This document shows positions 26,142 through 35,098 of a stretch of 35,098 nt of DNA, piece after piece (position 1 is the stretch's first letter; every line of letters starts with the position of its first letter). Below the pieces are notes generated by a model. That model had not been told where the DNA came from. It searched no databases and worked only from the letters and a program-made list of their open reading frames with translations. Origin of the DNA: an uncultured Phenylobacterium sp. (GTDB lineage: Bacteria > Pseudomonadota > Alphaproteobacteria > Caulobacterales > Caulobacteraceae); the NCBI RefSeq assembly GCF_902826855.1, contig NZ_CADEGK010000021.1, positions 1-35,098 on the forward strand, read 5' to 3'. The position numbers and the translations under genes are program-made.

Positions 26142-26214
26142 GCGCCTCTCCTTTGGAGATCTATCGCCCGGCGATCGCCGGACTCGGCTGATGTGAGTTG
26201 GGGTGGGTGGAGGA

Positions 26215-26394
26215 CTAGCCCTCCACCACCTCGACCAGGTGTTGCACCTTGGCAATCATGCCGCGCACCGAGGGGTTGTCCTCGAGCGTGGAGGTGCGGC
26301 CCAGCCGGTTGAGGCCCAGGCCCACCAGGGTGGCGCGCTGGTCGTTCTTGCGGCGGATCGGGCTGCCGGTCTGGCGAACGGTAATCTGAGCCAT
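26215..26394 (-). CDS. rpmD: 50S ribosomal protein L30
   Basis: A 59-residue single-domain protein: [20 protein letters not shown], then [20 protein letters not shown], the family signature, and an ending VEVVEG. It binds domain II of 23S rRNA. The ATG at 26394 is four bases after the rpsE stop, so the two are probably coupled; the extra upstream residues of the open frame lie inside rpsE. Confidence 0.97.
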   Translation of the reverse strand: MAQITVRQTGSPIRRKNDQRATLVGLGLNRLGRTSTLEDNPSVRGMIAKVQHLVEVVEG

Positions 26395-26398
26395 GTGA

Positions 26399-26989
26399 CT
26401 AACCTTCCGCGTCCGCGGCGGCCGCAACCGCCGAGGCGCCGTCGGCGCGGCGGCCGATCACGTCGGAGACCTTCTTGCCGCGCTTGGCCGCGACCTGGCG
26501 GGGCGAGGATTGGGCCTTCAGCGCTTCGAACGTCGCGCGCACCATGTTGTAGGGGTTGGACGAGCCGACCGACTTGCCGACCACGTCCTGGACGCCCAGG
26601 GTTTCCAGCACCGCGCGCATCGGGCCACCGGCGATGACGCCGGTGCCGGGAGGCGCCGCGCGCACCATCACCTTGCCCGCGCCCCAGCGGCCGTTGCCGT
26701 CATGGTGCAGCGTGCGGCTTTCGCGCAGCGGCACGCGGATCATCGACTTCTTGGCCTCTTCGGTCGCCTTGCGGATGGCTTCCGGCACTTCGCGCGCCTT
26801 GCCGTGACCAAAGCCGACGCGGCCCTTCTGGTCGCCCACGATCATGAGGGCGGCGAAGGAGAACCGGCGGCCGCCCTTCACGGTGGCCGCAACGCGGTTG
26901 ATGTGGACCAGCTTCTCGACGATGTCGCTGTCGCGTTCTTCTTCGTTGCGATTGCGTCCGCCGCCGCGCTGTTCGTCTCTGCGAGCCAT
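26399..26989 (-). CDS. rpsE: 30S ribosomal protein S5
   Basis: A 196-residue protein at the mRNA entry and decoding region; changes in it affect fidelity and spectinomycin response. Core motifs: [22 protein letters not shown] (double-stranded-RNA-binding fold) and [33 protein letters not shown]. Compared with E. coli (167 residues) it has an arginine/glutamate-rich head ([18 protein letters not shown]) and an alanine-rich tail. Confidence 0.98.
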   Translation of the reverse strand: MARRDEQRGGGRNRNEEERDSDIVEKLVHINRVAATVKGGRRFSFAALMIVGDQKGRVGFGHGKAREVPEAIRKATEEAKKSMIRVPLRESRTLHHDGNGRWGAGKVMVRAAPPGTGVIAGGPMRAVLETLGVQDVVGKSVGSSNPYNMVRATFEALKAQSSPRQVAAKRGKKVSDVIGRRADGASAVAAAADAEG

Positions 26990-26999
26990 GATCGTTTCC

Positions 27000-27359
27000 T
27001 TAGAAGTTCAGGCCGGCTTCGCGCGCGGCGTCGGCCAGGGCCTTGACCCGACCGTGGTACAGGTAGCCCCCACGATCGAAGACGACGTCCTTGACGCCCT
27101 TTTCGATGGCGCGCTGGGCGACCAGGGCGCCGACCTTCGCGGCGGCGTCCTTGTCGGAACCCTTGGCCTTGGCCTTCTCGCCTTCCAGCGATGAAGCGGC
27201 CGCCAGCGTCACGCCGCGCGCATCATCGATGATCTGGGCGTAGATGTTCTTGGCCGAGCGGAAGACCGACAGCCGCGGACGCCCGTTGGCCACCTTCTTG
27301 AGGTGGGTGCGGACGCGCTGGGCGCGACGGATAGTGGTGGAGCGGTTGGAGAGCGCCAT
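27000..27359 (-). CDS. rplR: 50S ribosomal protein L18
   Basis: A 119-residue protein that, with L5, holds 5S rRNA in the central protuberance. Recognised by [21 protein letters not shown] and NIYAQIIDD, and the final [22 protein letters not shown]. It lies three bases after rplF and ten before rpsE. Confidence 0.98.
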   Translation of the reverse strand: MALSNRSTTIRRAQRVRTHLKKVANGRPRLSVFRSAKNIYAQIIDDARGVTLAAASSLEGEKAKAKGSDKDAAAKVGALVAQRAIEKGVKDVVFDRGGYLYHGRVKALADAAREAGLNF

Positions 27360-27362
27360 GGC

Positions 27363-27896
27363 CTACTTCTTCTTGCCTTCCTTGCGCCGGACCTTTTCGC
27401 CCGCGTAGCGCACGCCCTTGCCCTTGTAGGGCTCCGGCGGACGGATGCGGCGGATCTGGGCGGCAATCTCGCCCACGACCTGCTTGTCGATCCCGGAGAT
27501 GCGGATTTCGGTCTGCTTCGGCACCGCGAACTGCACGCCTTCCGGCGGCTTGATGTCCACGTCGTGGCTGAAGCCCAGCTGCATGGAGAGGTTCGACCCC
27601 TTCATCGCCGCGCGATAGCCGACGCCGACCAGTTCGAGGGTGCGCTCATAGCCCTGGGTGACCCCCTGGACCATGTTCGCCACCAGCGTGCGCGACAGGC
27701 CCCACATCGCATGTGCGCGTGTGGTGTCGGCTCGCATGGAGAGCGTCAGTTCGCCGTTCTCCTGCTTCACTTCGATCTCTTCGGCGACCGTCCAGGAAAG
27801 CTGCCCCTTGGGGCCCTTCACCGCGACCGTCTGGCCGTCGAGGGTCACCGTGACCCCTTGCGGGATGGCGACCGCCTTCTTTCCGATACGAGACAT
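27363..27896 (-). CDS. rplF: 50S ribosomal protein L6
   Basis: A 177-residue, two-domain protein near the factor-binding centre. [17 protein letters not shown] is the usual start; the second domain has [23 protein letters not shown], the conserved rRNA-binding signature and tail. It is one base after rpsH, so the genes are tightly linked. Confidence 0.98.
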   Translation of the reverse strand: MSRIGKKAVAIPQGVTVTLDGQTVAVKGPKGQLSWTVAEEIEVKQENGELTLSMRADTTRAHAMWGLSRTLVANMVQGVTQGYERTLELVGVGYRAAMKGSNLSMQLGFSHDVDIKPPEGVQFAVPKQTEIRISGIDKQVVGEIAAQIRRIRPPEPYKGKGVRYAGEKVRRKEGKKK

Positions 27897-27897
27897 A

Positions 27898-28293
27898 TCA
27901 GTAGACCCGGCAGAGCACTTCGCCGCCCACGTTGGCGTCGCGCGCCGCGGTGTCCGACATGACGCCCTTGGGCGTCGACAGGATCGAGATCCCGAGGCCG
28001 TTCTTTACCGGCTTCAGGTCCTTGATCGACGAATAGACGCGCCGGCCCGGCTTGGAGACGCGGCTGATCTCGACGATGACGGGGGCGCCGTCAAAGTACT
28101 TCAGCTCGATCTCGAACTCCGGGAAGGCGCCGGGCTTTTCCACCAGGTGGTAGCCGCGGATGTAGCCCTCGTCGGCCAGTACGTCGAGGACGCGCGAGCG
28201 CATCTTCGACGCGGGCGTCGAGACCTTGGAGCGGCCGCGCGAAGCGGCGTTCTTGATGCGGGCGATCAGATCGCCAATGGGGTCGTTGACCAC
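27898..28293 (-). CDS. rpsH: 30S ribosomal protein S8
   Basis: A 131-residue protein that binds helix 21 of 16S rRNA and organises the central domain. The N-terminal block [14 protein letters not shown] and the C-terminal [19 protein letters not shown] with GGEVLCRVY are typical. The start is GTG 28293 with GGGAGG six bases upstream. In E. coli S8 represses the spc operon by binding near the rplX-rplE junction; I did not find a clear S8-like hairpin there. Confidence 0.98.
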   Translation of the reverse strand: MVNDPIGDLIARIKNAASRGRSKVSTPASKMRSRVLDVLADEGYIRGYHLVEKPGAFPEFEIELKYFDGAPVIVEISRVSKPGRRVYSSIKDLKPVKNGLGISILSTPKGVMSDTAARDANVGGEVLCRVY

Positions 28294-28305
28294 TTGTCCC
28301 TCCCC

Positions 28306-28611
28306 TTACCAGCTCGACTTGACGAGGCCGGGGATCAGGCCTGCGGACCCGAGGTCGCGCAGGGAGATCCGGCTCATCTTCAGCTTGCGGTAGTAGCCGC
28401 GCGGCCGGCCCGTGATCTCGCATCGGTTACGGATGCGGGTCTTGGACGAGTTGCGGGGCAGTTCGGCCAGCTTGAGGCGGGCGTCGAAACGTTCCTCGGG
28501 CGCGAGGCTCGCGTTGTTCGCCGTCGCCTTCAGCGCAATGCGCTTGGCGGCGTACGTCTTCACGAGCTTCTTGACCCGTTCGTTGCGGTTGACGGCGCTT
28601 TTCTTTGCCAT
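28306..28611 (-). CDS. rpsN: 30S ribosomal protein S14, zinc-free form
   Basis: A 101-residue protein of the subunit head. The signature [21 protein letters not shown] is present, but with a single cysteine, so it is the long C-minus type that needs no zinc. The gene follows rplE by 20 bases in the usual order. Confidence 0.98.
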   Translation of the reverse strand: MAKKSAVNRNERVKKLVKTYAAKRIALKATANNASLAPEERFDARLKLAELPRNSSKTRIRNRCEITGRPRGYYRKLKMSRISLRDLGSAGLIPGLVKSSW

Positions 28612-28631
28612 GTGCCTGTTCCTTCCCGCCG

Positions 28632-29198
28632 CTAAGCTTGCGCTTGCACGAACGGGAACTGGAATTCCCTGAGAAGCTCGCGAGCTTCGTCATCGGTCTT
28701 CGCAGTGGTGGTGACGATGATGTCCATGCCCCAGATCTGGTCGATCTGGTCGTAGTTGATTTCCGGGAACACGATGTGCTCCTTCAGACCCATGGCGTAA
28801 TTGCCGCGGCCGTCGAAGGACGTGGGCTTCAGGCCCCGGAAGTCCTTCACCCGCGGCAAGGCGATGGTGATCAGGCGGTCGAGGAACTCGTACATCTGAT
28901 CCTTGCGCAGGGTGACCTTGCAGCCAACCGTCATGCCCTCGCGCAGCTTGAAGCTGGCGATCGAGAGACGCGCCTTCGTGGCCACCGGCTTCTGGCCGGC
29001 GATCTTCGCCAGGTCCGCCATCGCCGAGTTGATCTTCTTGGAGTCGGCGACGGCTTCGCCCACGCCCATGTTGATCACGATCTTCTCGATCTTCGGGATC
29101 TGCATCTCGTTCGTGTAGCCGAAGTGCTCCTTCAGCTTCGCCCGGATGCGCTGGCGGTACTCGGTCTTGAGCCGCGGTTCATAAGCTTGATCAGCCAT
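28632..29198 (-). CDS. rplE: 50S ribosomal protein L5
   Basis: A 188-residue 5S rRNA-binding protein that also touches the P-site tRNA. Marks: [20 protein letters not shown], then [25 protein letters not shown], and the IFPEI-like [18 protein letters not shown]. It overlaps rplX by eight bases, implying coupled translation. Confidence 0.98.
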   Translation of the reverse strand: MADQAYEPRLKTEYRQRIRAKLKEHFGYTNEMQIPKIEKIVINMGVGEAVADSKKINSAMADLAKIAGQKPVATKARLSIASFKLREGMTVGCKVTLRKDQMYEFLDRLITIALPRVKDFRGLKPTSFDGRGNYAMGLKEHIVFPEINYDQIDQIWGMDIIVTTTAKTDDEARELLREFQFPFVQAQA

Positions 29199-29505
29199 TG
29201 ATCACCTCGCCGGTCGTCTTGGCGAAACGGACCTTCTTGTCGCCGTCCACGCGGAAGCCGACGCGGGTCGCCTTGCCGGTGGAATCGACGATGGCCACGT
29301 TCGACAGGTGGAGCGACGCTTCCTTGTTCTTGATGCCGCCCTGCGGGTCGCCCTGCGTCGGGCGGGTGTGGCGCTGAACCATGTTCAGGCCCTGCACCAC
29401 GACGCGTTCGTCCTTGGGCAGGACCTTCAGGACGTTGCCCTGGCGGCCCTTGTCCTTGCCGGTGAGGACCACGACGCGGTCCCCCTTCTTGATCTTTGCG
29501 CTCAT
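29191..29505 (-). CDS. rplX: 50S ribosomal protein L24
   Basis: A 104-residue protein that begins large-subunit assembly at the 5' end of 23S rRNA. The KOW motif is [23 protein letters not shown] 29505 shares its A with the rplN stop (TGATG); an in-frame GTG one codon upstream is less likely. Confidence 0.98.
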   Translation of the reverse strand: MSAKIKKGDRVVVLTGKDKGRQGNVLKVLPKDERVVVQGLNMVQRHTRPTQGDPQGGIKNKEASLHLSNVAIVDSTGKATRVGFRVDGDKKVRFAKTTGEVING

Positions 29506-29873
29506 CACAGCACCTCGGGCGCGAGCGAGATGATCTTCATGTGGTTCTTGGCGCGCAGTTCGCGGGGAACCGGGCCAAAGATCCGCGTGCCGATCGGCTC
29601 GGATTGCTTGTTGACGATCACGGCCGCGTTCTTGTCGAAGCGGATCACCGAGCCGTCCTTGCGCTTGATGGCCTGGCTGGTCCGAACGACGATGGCCTGC
29701 AGCACATCGCCCTTCTTCACGCGGCCGCGCGGGATCGCCTCCTTCACGGAGACGACGATCTTGTCACCAACGCCGGCGTAACGGCGCTTCGCGCCGCCCA
29801 GCACCTTGATGCACATGACCCGGCGGGCGCCGGAATTGTCGGCGACGTCCAGGTTAGTTTGCATCTGGATCAT
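29505..29873 (-). CDS. rplN: 50S ribosomal protein L14
   Basis: A 122-residue protein at the subunit interface (bridges B5 and B8). [21 protein letters not shown] is the conserved start, and ATIVRT-like [21 protein letters not shown] and [11 protein letters not shown] follow. Typical bacterial length. Confidence 0.98.
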   Translation of the reverse strand: MIQMQTNLDVADNSGARRVMCIKVLGGAKRRYAGVGDKIVVSVKEAIPRGRVKKGDVLQAIVVRTSQAIKRKDGSVIRFDKNAAVIVNKQSEPIGTRIFGPVPRELRAKNHMKIISLAPEVL

Positions 29874-29885
29874 GTGTGTCGATCC

Positions 29886-30134
29886 TTACGCTTGGGCCGC
29901 GCCGCCGGCAGGCAGCACTTCCCAGGTCTTGGTTTTCGACTTGGGCGCGCATTCGATGATGCGGACGACCTCGCCGGCTTTGTGAGCATTGGCCTCGTCA
30001 TGGGCGTGGTACTTCTTGGACCGGCGGACGGTCTTCTTCAGCACCGGGTGCAGGAAGGTCCGCTCGACCTTCACAATCACCGTCTTGTCGCCCTTGTCGG
30101 AGACGACAACGCCCTCGAGAATTCGTTTCGGCAT
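29886..30134 (-). CDS. rpsQ: 30S ribosomal protein S17
   Basis: An 82-residue OB-fold protein that binds 16S rRNA early. The motif [21 protein letters not shown] and [22 protein letters not shown] are the family marks. The end carries an alanine-rich short tail (GGAAQA). It lies 13 bases after rpmC. Confidence 0.98.
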   Translation of the reverse strand: MPKRILEGVVVSDKGDKTVIVKVERTFLHPVLKKTVRRSKKYHAHDEANAHKAGEVVRIIECAPKSKTKTWEVLPAGGAAQA

Positions 30135-30147
30135 CTGTCGGTCCTCC

Positions 30148-30342
30148 TCAGGCCTGGGCCTGCTTGCCGCGCAGGACCGTCTTGATGCGCGCGATATCCT
30201 TGCGCACCTGGTCCACGCGGTGGGTCTTTTCGATCTGGCCGGTCGCCTTCTGGAAGCGCAGGTTGAACTGCTCCTTCTTCAGGGAGACGAGTTGGTCGGC
30301 CAGCTGATCGGGGGTGAGCCCCCGGACTTCTTCGATCTTCAT
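30148..30342 (-). CDS. rpmC: 50S ribosomal protein L29
   Basis: A 64-residue two-helix protein at the tunnel exit, part of the docking site for SRP and trigger factor. [20 protein letters not shown] and [16 protein letters not shown] are diagnostic. ATG 30342 overlaps the rplP stop by one base; GTG 30345 just before it is less likely. Confidence 0.97.
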   Translation of the reverse strand: MKIEEVRGLTPDQLADQLVSLKKEQFNLRFQKATGQIEKTHRVDQVRKDIARIKTVLRGKQAQA

Positions 30343-30773
30343 CACGCGTGCTCCGCGACCGGCGCGTCGATGCGCGTGACGATGCGGGTCTTGATCGGAA
30401 GCTTGGCCGCGCCGAGGCGCAGGGCTTCACGGGCCACATCGTCCGGCACGCCGTCGATTTCGAACATGATCCGCCCCGGATGGACGCGGGCCGCCCAGTA
30501 ATCGACCGCGCCCTTGCCCTTGCCCATGCGGACTTCGGCCGGCTTGCCGGTCACCGGAACGTCCGGATAGATGCGGATCCACACCCGGCCCTGGCGCTTC
30601 ATCTGGCGCGTGATCGCGCGGCGGGCCGCCTCGATCTGACGCGCGGTGATGCGCTCCGGCTCCACCGACTTCAGCCCGTAGGAGCCGAAGTTGAGGGTGA
30701 AACCGCCCTTGGCCAGGCCGTGAATACGGCCCTTGAACTGCTTGCGGTACTTGGTTTTCTTCGGAGACAGCAT
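30342..30773 (-). CDS. rplP: 50S ribosomal protein L16
   Basis: A 143-residue protein near the A-site tRNA and peptidyl transferase centre. [21 protein letters not shown], the basic [21 protein letters not shown] and [17 protein letters not shown] are conserved. An arginine before the RMGKGKG loop is where L16 is hydroxylated in some bacteria; the state here is unknown. Confidence 0.98.
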   Translation of the reverse strand: MLSPKKTKYRKQFKGRIHGLAKGGFTLNFGSYGLKSVEPERITARQIEAARRAITRQMKRQGRVWIRIYPDVPVTGKPAEVRMGKGKGAVDYWAARVHPGRIMFEIDGVPDDVAREALRLGAAKLPIKTRIVTRIDAPVAEHA

Positions 30774-30785
30774 CTCTTCGGATCC

Positions 30786-31544
30786 TTAGGCGTTCGCCGG
30801 TTCGCGGCGATCGCGACGGGGGCCGCGGTCGGGACGATCGCCACGTTCACGGCCGCCGCCTTCACCAGCGGGCCCGCTCTCGCTGGCCAGGCGCTTGTCC
30901 AGCGCCATCGGGTCGTGGTCCAGGACCTCGCCCTTGAAGACCCACACCTTCACGCCAATGATGCCGTAGGTGGTCTTGGCCTCGGTGAAGCCGTAGTCCA
31001 CGTCGGCGCGCAGGGTGTGCAGCGGCACGCGGCCTTCGCGGTACCACTCCATCCGGGCGATCTCCGCGCCGCCGAGGCGGCCGGAAACGTTGATGCGGAC
31101 GCCCTTGGCGCCCAGGCGCATGGCCGACTGCATCGAGCGCTTCATGGCCCGGCGGAAGGCGACGCGGCGCTCGAGCTGCTGGGCGATGTTCTCGGCCACC
31201 AGCTGGGCGTCGGTCTCGGGCTTGCGGATCTCGACGATGTTCAGGTGAACCTCGCCATCGGTCATCGCCGCCACGTCCTTGCGCAGCTTCTCGATGTCCG
31301 CACCCTTCTTGCCGATGATCACGCCAGGGCGGGCGGCATAGATGGTGATGCGGCACTTCTTGTGCGGGCGCTCGATGATGATCCGCGACACGCCGGCCTG
31401 GTACAGGCGCTTCTTCAGCTGCCGGCGGACCTTGATGTCCTCGTGCAGCAGGCGGCCGTACTCTGGGCCGTCGGCGAACCAGCGGCTGTCCCAGGTGCGG
31501 TTGATGCCGAGGCGAAGCCCGACCGGATTGATCTTCTGACCCAT
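30786..31544 (-). CDS. rpsC: 30S ribosomal protein S3
   Basis: A 252-residue protein lining the mRNA entry tunnel with helicase-like activity shared with S4 and S5. [20 protein letters not shown] is the usual start, the KH domain has [16 protein letters not shown], and the C-terminal domain [20 protein letters not shown]. The last 25 residues are an extension rich in glycine, arginine and aspartate ([19 protein letters not shown]). It overlaps rplV by one base. Confidence 0.98.
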   Translation of the reverse strand: MGQKINPVGLRLGINRTWDSRWFADGPEYGRLLHEDIKVRRQLKKRLYQAGVSRIIIERPHKKCRITIYAARPGVIIGKKGADIEKLRKDVAAMTDGEVHLNIVEIRKPETDAQLVAENIAQQLERRVAFRRAMKRSMQSAMRLGAKGVRINVSGRLGGAEIARMEWYREGRVPLHTLRADVDYGFTEAKTTYGIIGVKVWVFKGEVLDHDPMALDKRLASESGPAGEGGGRERGDRPDRGPRRDRREPANA

Positions 31545-31924
31545 TAGGCGGCCTCACCCACTTCGCGGACCACGATCGTGATCTCGCTGAACGGCTTTTC
31601 GACGCGCGAAGCACGGCCGCGGGCGCGGGCGTGGAAGCGCTTCATGATCAGGTTCTTGCCCACGAAGGCCTCGGCGACGATCAGACTGTCGATGTCGAGG
31701 TTGTGGTTGTTCTCGGCATTGGAGATCGCCGAGTACAGCGCCTTGCGGACGTCCTTGGCGATGCGGCGGTGGCTGAACTCGAGTTCGTTCAGCGCACGCT
31801 GCACCTTCAGGCCGCGGATCGAGGCGGCGACCAGGTTCAGCTTGCGCGCGCTGGTGCGCACGCTGCAGACCTTGGCCATGGCCTCCTGGCCGGTGAGGCG
31901 GCGGGCTTTCGCTTGCTTGCTCAT
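31544..31924 (-). CDS. rplV: 50S ribosomal protein L22
   Basis: A 126-residue protein whose long beta-hairpin (around [18 protein letters not shown]) lines the exit tunnel beside the macrolide site. The helix [21 protein letters not shown] is conserved. An N-terminal stretch of about 12 residues ([12 protein letters not shown]) is longer than in E. coli. Confidence 0.98.
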   Translation of the reverse strand: MSKQAKARRLTGQEAMAKVCSVRTSARKLNLVAASIRGLKVQRALNELEFSHRRIAKDVRKALYSAISNAENNHNLDIDSLIVAEAFVGKNLIMKRFHARARGRASRVEKPFSEITIVVREVGEAA

Positions 31925-31925
31925 C

Positions 31926-32204
31926 CTACTTCCTCTTGGCCTTCTTGTCGGCCGCGTGGCCGGGGAAGAAGCGGGTGGGTGCGAACTCGCCCAGCTTCAT
32001 GCCGACCATGTCTTCGGAGACAAGCACGGGAACGTGCTTCTGGCCGTTGTGGACGCCGAACGTCAGGCCCACGAACTGCGGCATGATCGTCGAGCGGCGC
32101 GACCAGGTCTTGATCACGTCCTTGCGGCCGGAGTTTTGGACGGCTTCGGCCTTCTTGAGCAGATACCCGTCGACGAACGGGCCTTTCCAGACGGAACGGG
32201 TCAT
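31926..32204 (-). CDS. rpsS: 30S ribosomal protein S19
   Basis: A 92-residue head protein that pairs with S13 and touches the A-site t[43 protein letters not shown] and [13 protein letters not shown] are the family signature. Three bases separate it from rplB upstream and one from rplV downstream. Confidence 0.98.
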   Translation of the reverse strand: MTRSVWKGPFVDGYLLKKAEAVQNSGRKDVIKTWSRRSTIMPQFVGLTFGVHNGQKHVPVLVSEDMVGMKLGEFAPTRFFPGHAADKKAKRK

Positions 32205-32207
32205 GGC

Positions 32208-33044
32208 TTAGCGAGCCTTCCGAGCATGGCGCGAGCGGATGATGTACTTGTCCGTCGCCTTGTTCTTGCGGGTCTTGGATCCCTTGGTGGGCTTTCCCCA
32301 GGGGGTGACCGGGTGGCGGCCGCCGGAGGTGCGGCCTTCGCCGCCGCCGTGCGGGTGGTCGATCGGGTTCATGGCCACGCCGCGCACGTGGGGCCTGCGG
32401 CCCTTGTGGCGGTTGCGGCCGGCCTTGCCCATCACCTCGTTCATGTGGTCGGGGTTCGAGACCGCGCCCACCGTGGCCATGCAGGTGTCCATCACCATGC
32501 GCAGCTCGCCCGAGTTCAGGCGGATCTGGGCGTAGCCCGCGTCCCGGCCGACCAGCTGGGCGTAGGTCCCGGCAGAGCGGGCCACCTGGCCGCCCTTCAT
32601 GGGCTTGAGCTCGATGTTGTGGATGATCGTGCCGATCGGCATGCCGCGTAGCGGCATGGCGTTGCCGGGCTTCACGTCAGCCCGTTCGGCGGCGATCACC
32701 TGGTCCCCGACCTTCAGGCGCTGCGGCGCCAAGATGTAGGCCTTCTCGCCGTCAGTGTAGTTCACCAGGGCGATGAAGGCCGAACGGTTCGGGTCGTATT
32801 CCAGGCGCTCGACCGTGGCCGGCATGTCGAACTTGCGGCGCTTGAAGTCCACCATGCGGTAGAGGCGCTTGGCGCCGCCGCCGCGGAAGCGGACCGCGAT
32901 GCGGCCGTTGCCGCCCCGGCCGCCGGACTTGGTCAGCCCCTCGACGAGGGACTTCTCCGGCCGGCCCTTGTGGAGCTCGGACTTGTCGACCAGGACCAGC
33001 TGGCGACGGCCAGGCGAGGTCGGGTTGAATTGCTTCAGAGCCAT
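32208..33044 (-). CDS. rplB: 50S ribosomal protein L2
   Basis: A 278-residue protein needed for subunit joining and peptidyl transfer. The loop [13 protein letters not shown] at residues 225-237 carries His230, equivalent to E. coli His229 near the catalytic centre. [18 protein letters not shown] and the basic ending [15 protein letters not shown] are also typical. Four bases after rplW. Confidence 0.99.
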   Translation of the reverse strand: MALKQFNPTSPGRRQLVLVDKSELHKGRPEKSLVEGLTKSGGRGGNGRIAVRFRGGGAKRLYRMVDFKRRKFDMPATVERLEYDPNRSAFIALVNYTDGEKAYILAPQRLKVGDQVIAAERADVKPGNAMPLRGMPIGTIIHNIELKPMKGGQVARSAGTYAQLVGRDAGYAQIRLNSGELRMVMDTCMATVGAVSNPDHMNEVMGKAGRNRHKGRRPHVRGVAMNPIDHPHGGGEGRTSGGRHPVTPWGKPTKGSKTRKNKATDKYIIRSRHARKAR

Positions 33045-33048
33045 CGAC

Positions 33049-33351
33049 TTAGAGCCCCGTGGTGATGTCGATCGACTGGCCTTCGGCCAGCGTCACGATC
33101 GCTTTCTTGACGTCGGAACGCCGACCCTTGATGCCGCGGAAGCGCTTGGTCTTGCCCTTCACGTTGATCGTATTGACCTTCGTGACATTGACCTTGAACA
33201 GCGCTTCGACAGCGGCGGCGATCTCGTCCTTGGACGCGTCCCCGGCCACGCGGAAGACCACCTTGTTCTGCTCGGAGAGCAGCGTGGCCTTCTCGGTGAT
33301 CACCGGCGACAGGATGGTGTCGTAGTGACGGACTGTGGGCTCCACGGCCAT
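33049..33351 (-). CDS. rplW: 50S ribosomal protein L23
   Basis: A 100-residue tunnel-exit protein that is the main dock for trigger factor and SRP. The pattern [21 protein letters not shown] and [18 protein letters not shown] is diagnostic. ATG 33351 overlaps the rplD stop by one base; a GTG one codon earlier is less likely. Confidence 0.97.
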   Translation of the reverse strand: MAVEPTVRHYDTILSPVITEKATLLSEQNKVVFRVAGDASKDEIAAAVEALFKVNVTKVNTINVKGKTKRFRGIKGRRSDVKKAIVTLAEGQSIDITTGL

Positions 33352-33989
33352 CACGCGGCCTCCTCAGGCTGGAAGCGCGCGTTGATCGCGGCCACCGCGT
33401 CCTTGGTCAGGACGAGGGTGCGGCGACGCAGCACGTCGTAGACGTTCAGGCCGGCGTTCGGCAGCACATCCACGTTGGGGATGTTGCGTGCGGCCAGGCC
33501 GAAGTTCTTGTCAACCTCGGCCCCGGCGATGAACAGGGCGTTAGAGACGCCCAGGCTCGTAAGTTGCGCACGCAGCGCCGCGGTCTTCGGGTCGTTGATG
33601 GCGACATTGTCGATCACGATCAGCGAGCCGTCCTTGGCCTTGGAGGACAGGGCGTGGCGAAGCGCCAGCGCGCGGACCTTCTTGGGCAGGTCGAAGGCGT
33701 GGCTGCGGACCACGGGGCCGTGGGCCCGGGCGCCGCCGACGAACTGGGCCGCCCGGCGCGAGCCGTGACGGGCGCCGCCGGTGCCCTTCTGCTTGTACAT
33801 CTTCTTCGAGGTGCGGGAGACCTCGTTGCGGACCTGGACCTTGTGGTTGCCCGAGCGGCGCTTCGCGAGTTGCCAGGTGACGACCCGTTGAAGGATGTCG
33901 CCGCGGATCTCTTCGATGCCGAAGATCTCGTCGGCCAGCTCGATCGAGCCGCCCTTCCCGCCGTCCAGCTTGATGACGTCGAGTTTCAT
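33351..33989 (-). CDS. rplD: 50S ribosomal protein L4
   Basis: A 212-residue protein whose extended loop ([20 protein letters not shown] through [22 protein letters not shown]) reaches the peptide tunnel near the erythromycin site. In gammaproteobacteria L4 also represses the S10 operon, but that mechanism is not expected in alphaproteobacteria, and the leader is outside the window. It overlaps rplC by one base. Confidence 0.98.
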   Translation of the reverse strand: MKLDVIKLDGGKGGSIELADEIFGIEEIRGDILQRVVTWQLAKRRSGNHKVQVRNEVSRTSKKMYKQKGTGGARHGSRRAAQFVGGARAHGPVVRSHAFDLPKKVRALALRHALSSKAKDGSLIVIDNVAINDPKTAALRAQLTSLGVSNALFIAGAEVDKNFGLAARNIPNVDVLPNAGLNVYDVLRRRTLVLTKDAVAAINARFQPEEAA

Positions 33990-34828
33990 TAGGCTTTGTC
34001 CCCTTCGGTCTTCGGGGCCTCTTCAGCGGCCGGCGCTTCGGCGACGGGCGCTTCAGCTTCGTGCGCGGCGGCCTCGACGGGCGCTTCGGTCACGGCGGCC
34101 TCTTCAACGGCCGCGGCAGCGTCAGGCCCTTCGTTGGCCGCAGGCGCTTCGCCGTTGCGACGGAATGCGCCGGGGGTAGGCACGCCTTCCGGCGCAGCCG
34201 ACTTCACCGCGTCGCGGAGGCGGACGTAGGTCCCTTCCGTGCCCGGGACGGAGCCCCGCACCAGGATCAGACCGCGCTCGACGTCGACGCGCCAGACGGT
34301 GACGTTGAGGGTGGTGACGGTCTCCTGGCCAAGGTGGCCAGCCATCTTCTTGCCCTTGAAGGTACGGCCCGGGTCCTGCCTCTGGCCGGTGGAGCCGTGC
34401 GAGCGGTGCGACACCGACACGCCGTGCGTGGCCCGCAGGCCGCCGAAGTTCCAGCGCTTCATCGCGCCGGCGAAGCCCTTGCCCACCGTCGTGGCGGTGA
34501 CGTCGATCTTCTGGCCGGGGAGGTAGTGGTCGGCCGTGATCTCGGCGCCCACGTCGATGAGGTTATCCTCGGAGACGCGGAATTCGACCACCTTGTGCTT
34601 GGGCTCGACCTGGGCCTTGCCGAAGTGGCCGCGCAGGGCCTTCGAGGTGTTCTTGGGTTTCTTGGAACCCGCGCCAAGCTGGAGGGCCACGTAGCCGTCC
34701 TTATCCTTGGTGCGGTGGGCCACGACCTGACAGCCCTCGAGGCTGAGCACGGTCACCGGTACGTGCGCGCCGGCTTCGTCGAAGAAGCGGGCCATACCGA
34801 GTTTCTTGGCGATTACGCCGGTTCGCAT
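33989..34828 (-). CDS. rplC: 50S ribosomal protein L3 with long acidic tail
   Basis: A 279-residue protein; E. coli L3 has 209. The core is ordinary: [40 protein letters not shown] with the conserved Gln that PrmB methylates in E. coli, then [15 protein letters not shown]. After about residue 225 a tail of roughly 55 residues is nearly all Ala, Glu and Pro (for example [19 protein letters not shown]), predicted to be disordered and very acidic, an odd property for an rRNA-binding protein. Confidence 0.98.
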   Translation of the reverse strand: MRTGVIAKKLGMARFFDEAGAHVPVTVLSLEGCQVVAHRTKDKDGYVALQLGAGSKKPKNTSKALRGHFGKAQVEPKHKVVEFRVSEDNLIDVGAEITADHYLPGQKIDVTATTVGKGFAGAMKRWNFGGLRATHGVSVSHRSHGSTGQRQDPGRTFKGKKMAGHLGQETVTTLNVTVWRVDVERGLILVRGSVPGTEGTYVRLRDAVKSAAPEGVPTPGAFRRNGEAPAANEGPDAAAAVEEAAVTEAPVEAAAHEAEAPVAEAPAAEEAPKTEGDKA

Positions 34829-34832
34829 CGGA

Positions 34833-35098
34833 TCAATTCCCTGAGAGCTTGATCTCGACGTTCACGCCGGCGGACAGGTCGAGCTTCATCAGCGCGTCCA
34901 CGGTCTGCGGGGTGGGGTCGACGATGTCGAGCACGCGCTTGTGCGTGCGGATTTCGAACTGCTCGCGCGACTTCTTGTCGATGTGAGGCGAGCGGTTGAC
35001 GGTGAATTTCTCGATGCGGGTGGGCAGCGGAACCGGACCGCGAACCTGGGCGCCCGTGCGCTTGGCGGTCGACACGATCTCGCGCGCCGACATGTCGA
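34833..35098 (-). CDS. rpsJ: 30S ribosomal protein S10 (N-terminus cut by window edge)
   Basis: The frame runs off the right end. The visible 88 residues start after the missing head and include [39 protein letters not shown] and [22 protein letters not shown], matching S10 (about 102 residues). About 14 residues are outside the window. The ATG visible at 35093 is internal, not the real start. First gene of the S10 operon; the promoter lies outside. Confidence 0.97.
   Translation of the reverse strand, partial: DMSAREIVSTAKRTGAQVRGPVPLPTRIEKFTVNRSPHIDKKSREQFEIRTHKRVLDIVDPTPQTVDALMKLDLSAGVNVEIKLSGN

Overview
The window is about 35 kb of GC-rich chromosome. It carries the FliX / FlgI-CheL-FlbY flagellar cluster, a candidate CtrA box, a sigma-54 promoter, a DksA that keeps one zinc-finger cysteine, an ATM1-type exporter and a complete S10-spc-alpha ribosomal protein locus. 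Together these point to an alphaproteobacterium of the order Caulobacterales (Caulobacter/Phenylobacterium-like). This assignment rests on gene content and protein similarity recalled from knowledge, not on a database search. I see no IS element, prophage, CRISPR array, tRNA, rRNA or replication origin.

Layout, left half (1-20.6 kb). The end of an RND efflux pump is followed by a group III truncated haemoglobin, an ATM1-type ABC exporter (minus), a LOG-family enzyme, an outer-membrane beta-barrel protein, a LysR regulator with a good palindromic box and a tiny divergent ORF. Next come a metallophosphoesterase, a cyclic-nucleotide-binding-fold protein and glutamine-dependent NAD+ synthetase, whose promoter carries a perfect 8-3-8 palindrome. 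Then come dksA, fliX and the divergent flgI-cheL-flbY operon, two small membrane-protein genes, an alpha/beta hydrolase, and a 637-bp non-coding stretch. That stretch holds a possible short minus-strand RNA, a TetR-like inverted repeat and a clear FMN riboswitch. The riboswitch precedes ribH, which overlaps a PaaI-type thioesterase gene. A periplasmic HtrA/DegP protease, a TetA-like MFS transporter and a tightly overlapping VOC-cupin-ArsR-SRPBCC operon (minus strand) complete this half.

Layout, right half (20.7-35.1 kb). One long minus-strand array reads, in transcription order, rpsJ (cut by the window edge), rplC, rplD, rplW, rplB, rpsS, rplV, rpsC, rplP, rpmC, rpsQ, rplN, rplX, rplE, rpsN, rpsH, rplF, rplR, rpsE, rpmD, rplO, secY, adk, rpsM, rpsK, rpoA, rplQ. 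It ends at a strong intrinsic terminator. An internal promoter is likely in front of rpsM. The gene order is the ordinary one; the points worth attention are the spacers around adk, rpsM, rpoA and rplQ, and a long acidic tail on L3.

I did not find an obvious new multi-gene defence or metabolic system. The most original leads are regulatory: the possible short RNA or attenuated leader upstream of the hydrolase, the palindrome over the nadE start site, the two-layer control suggested for ribH, and the coupled ArsR operon.
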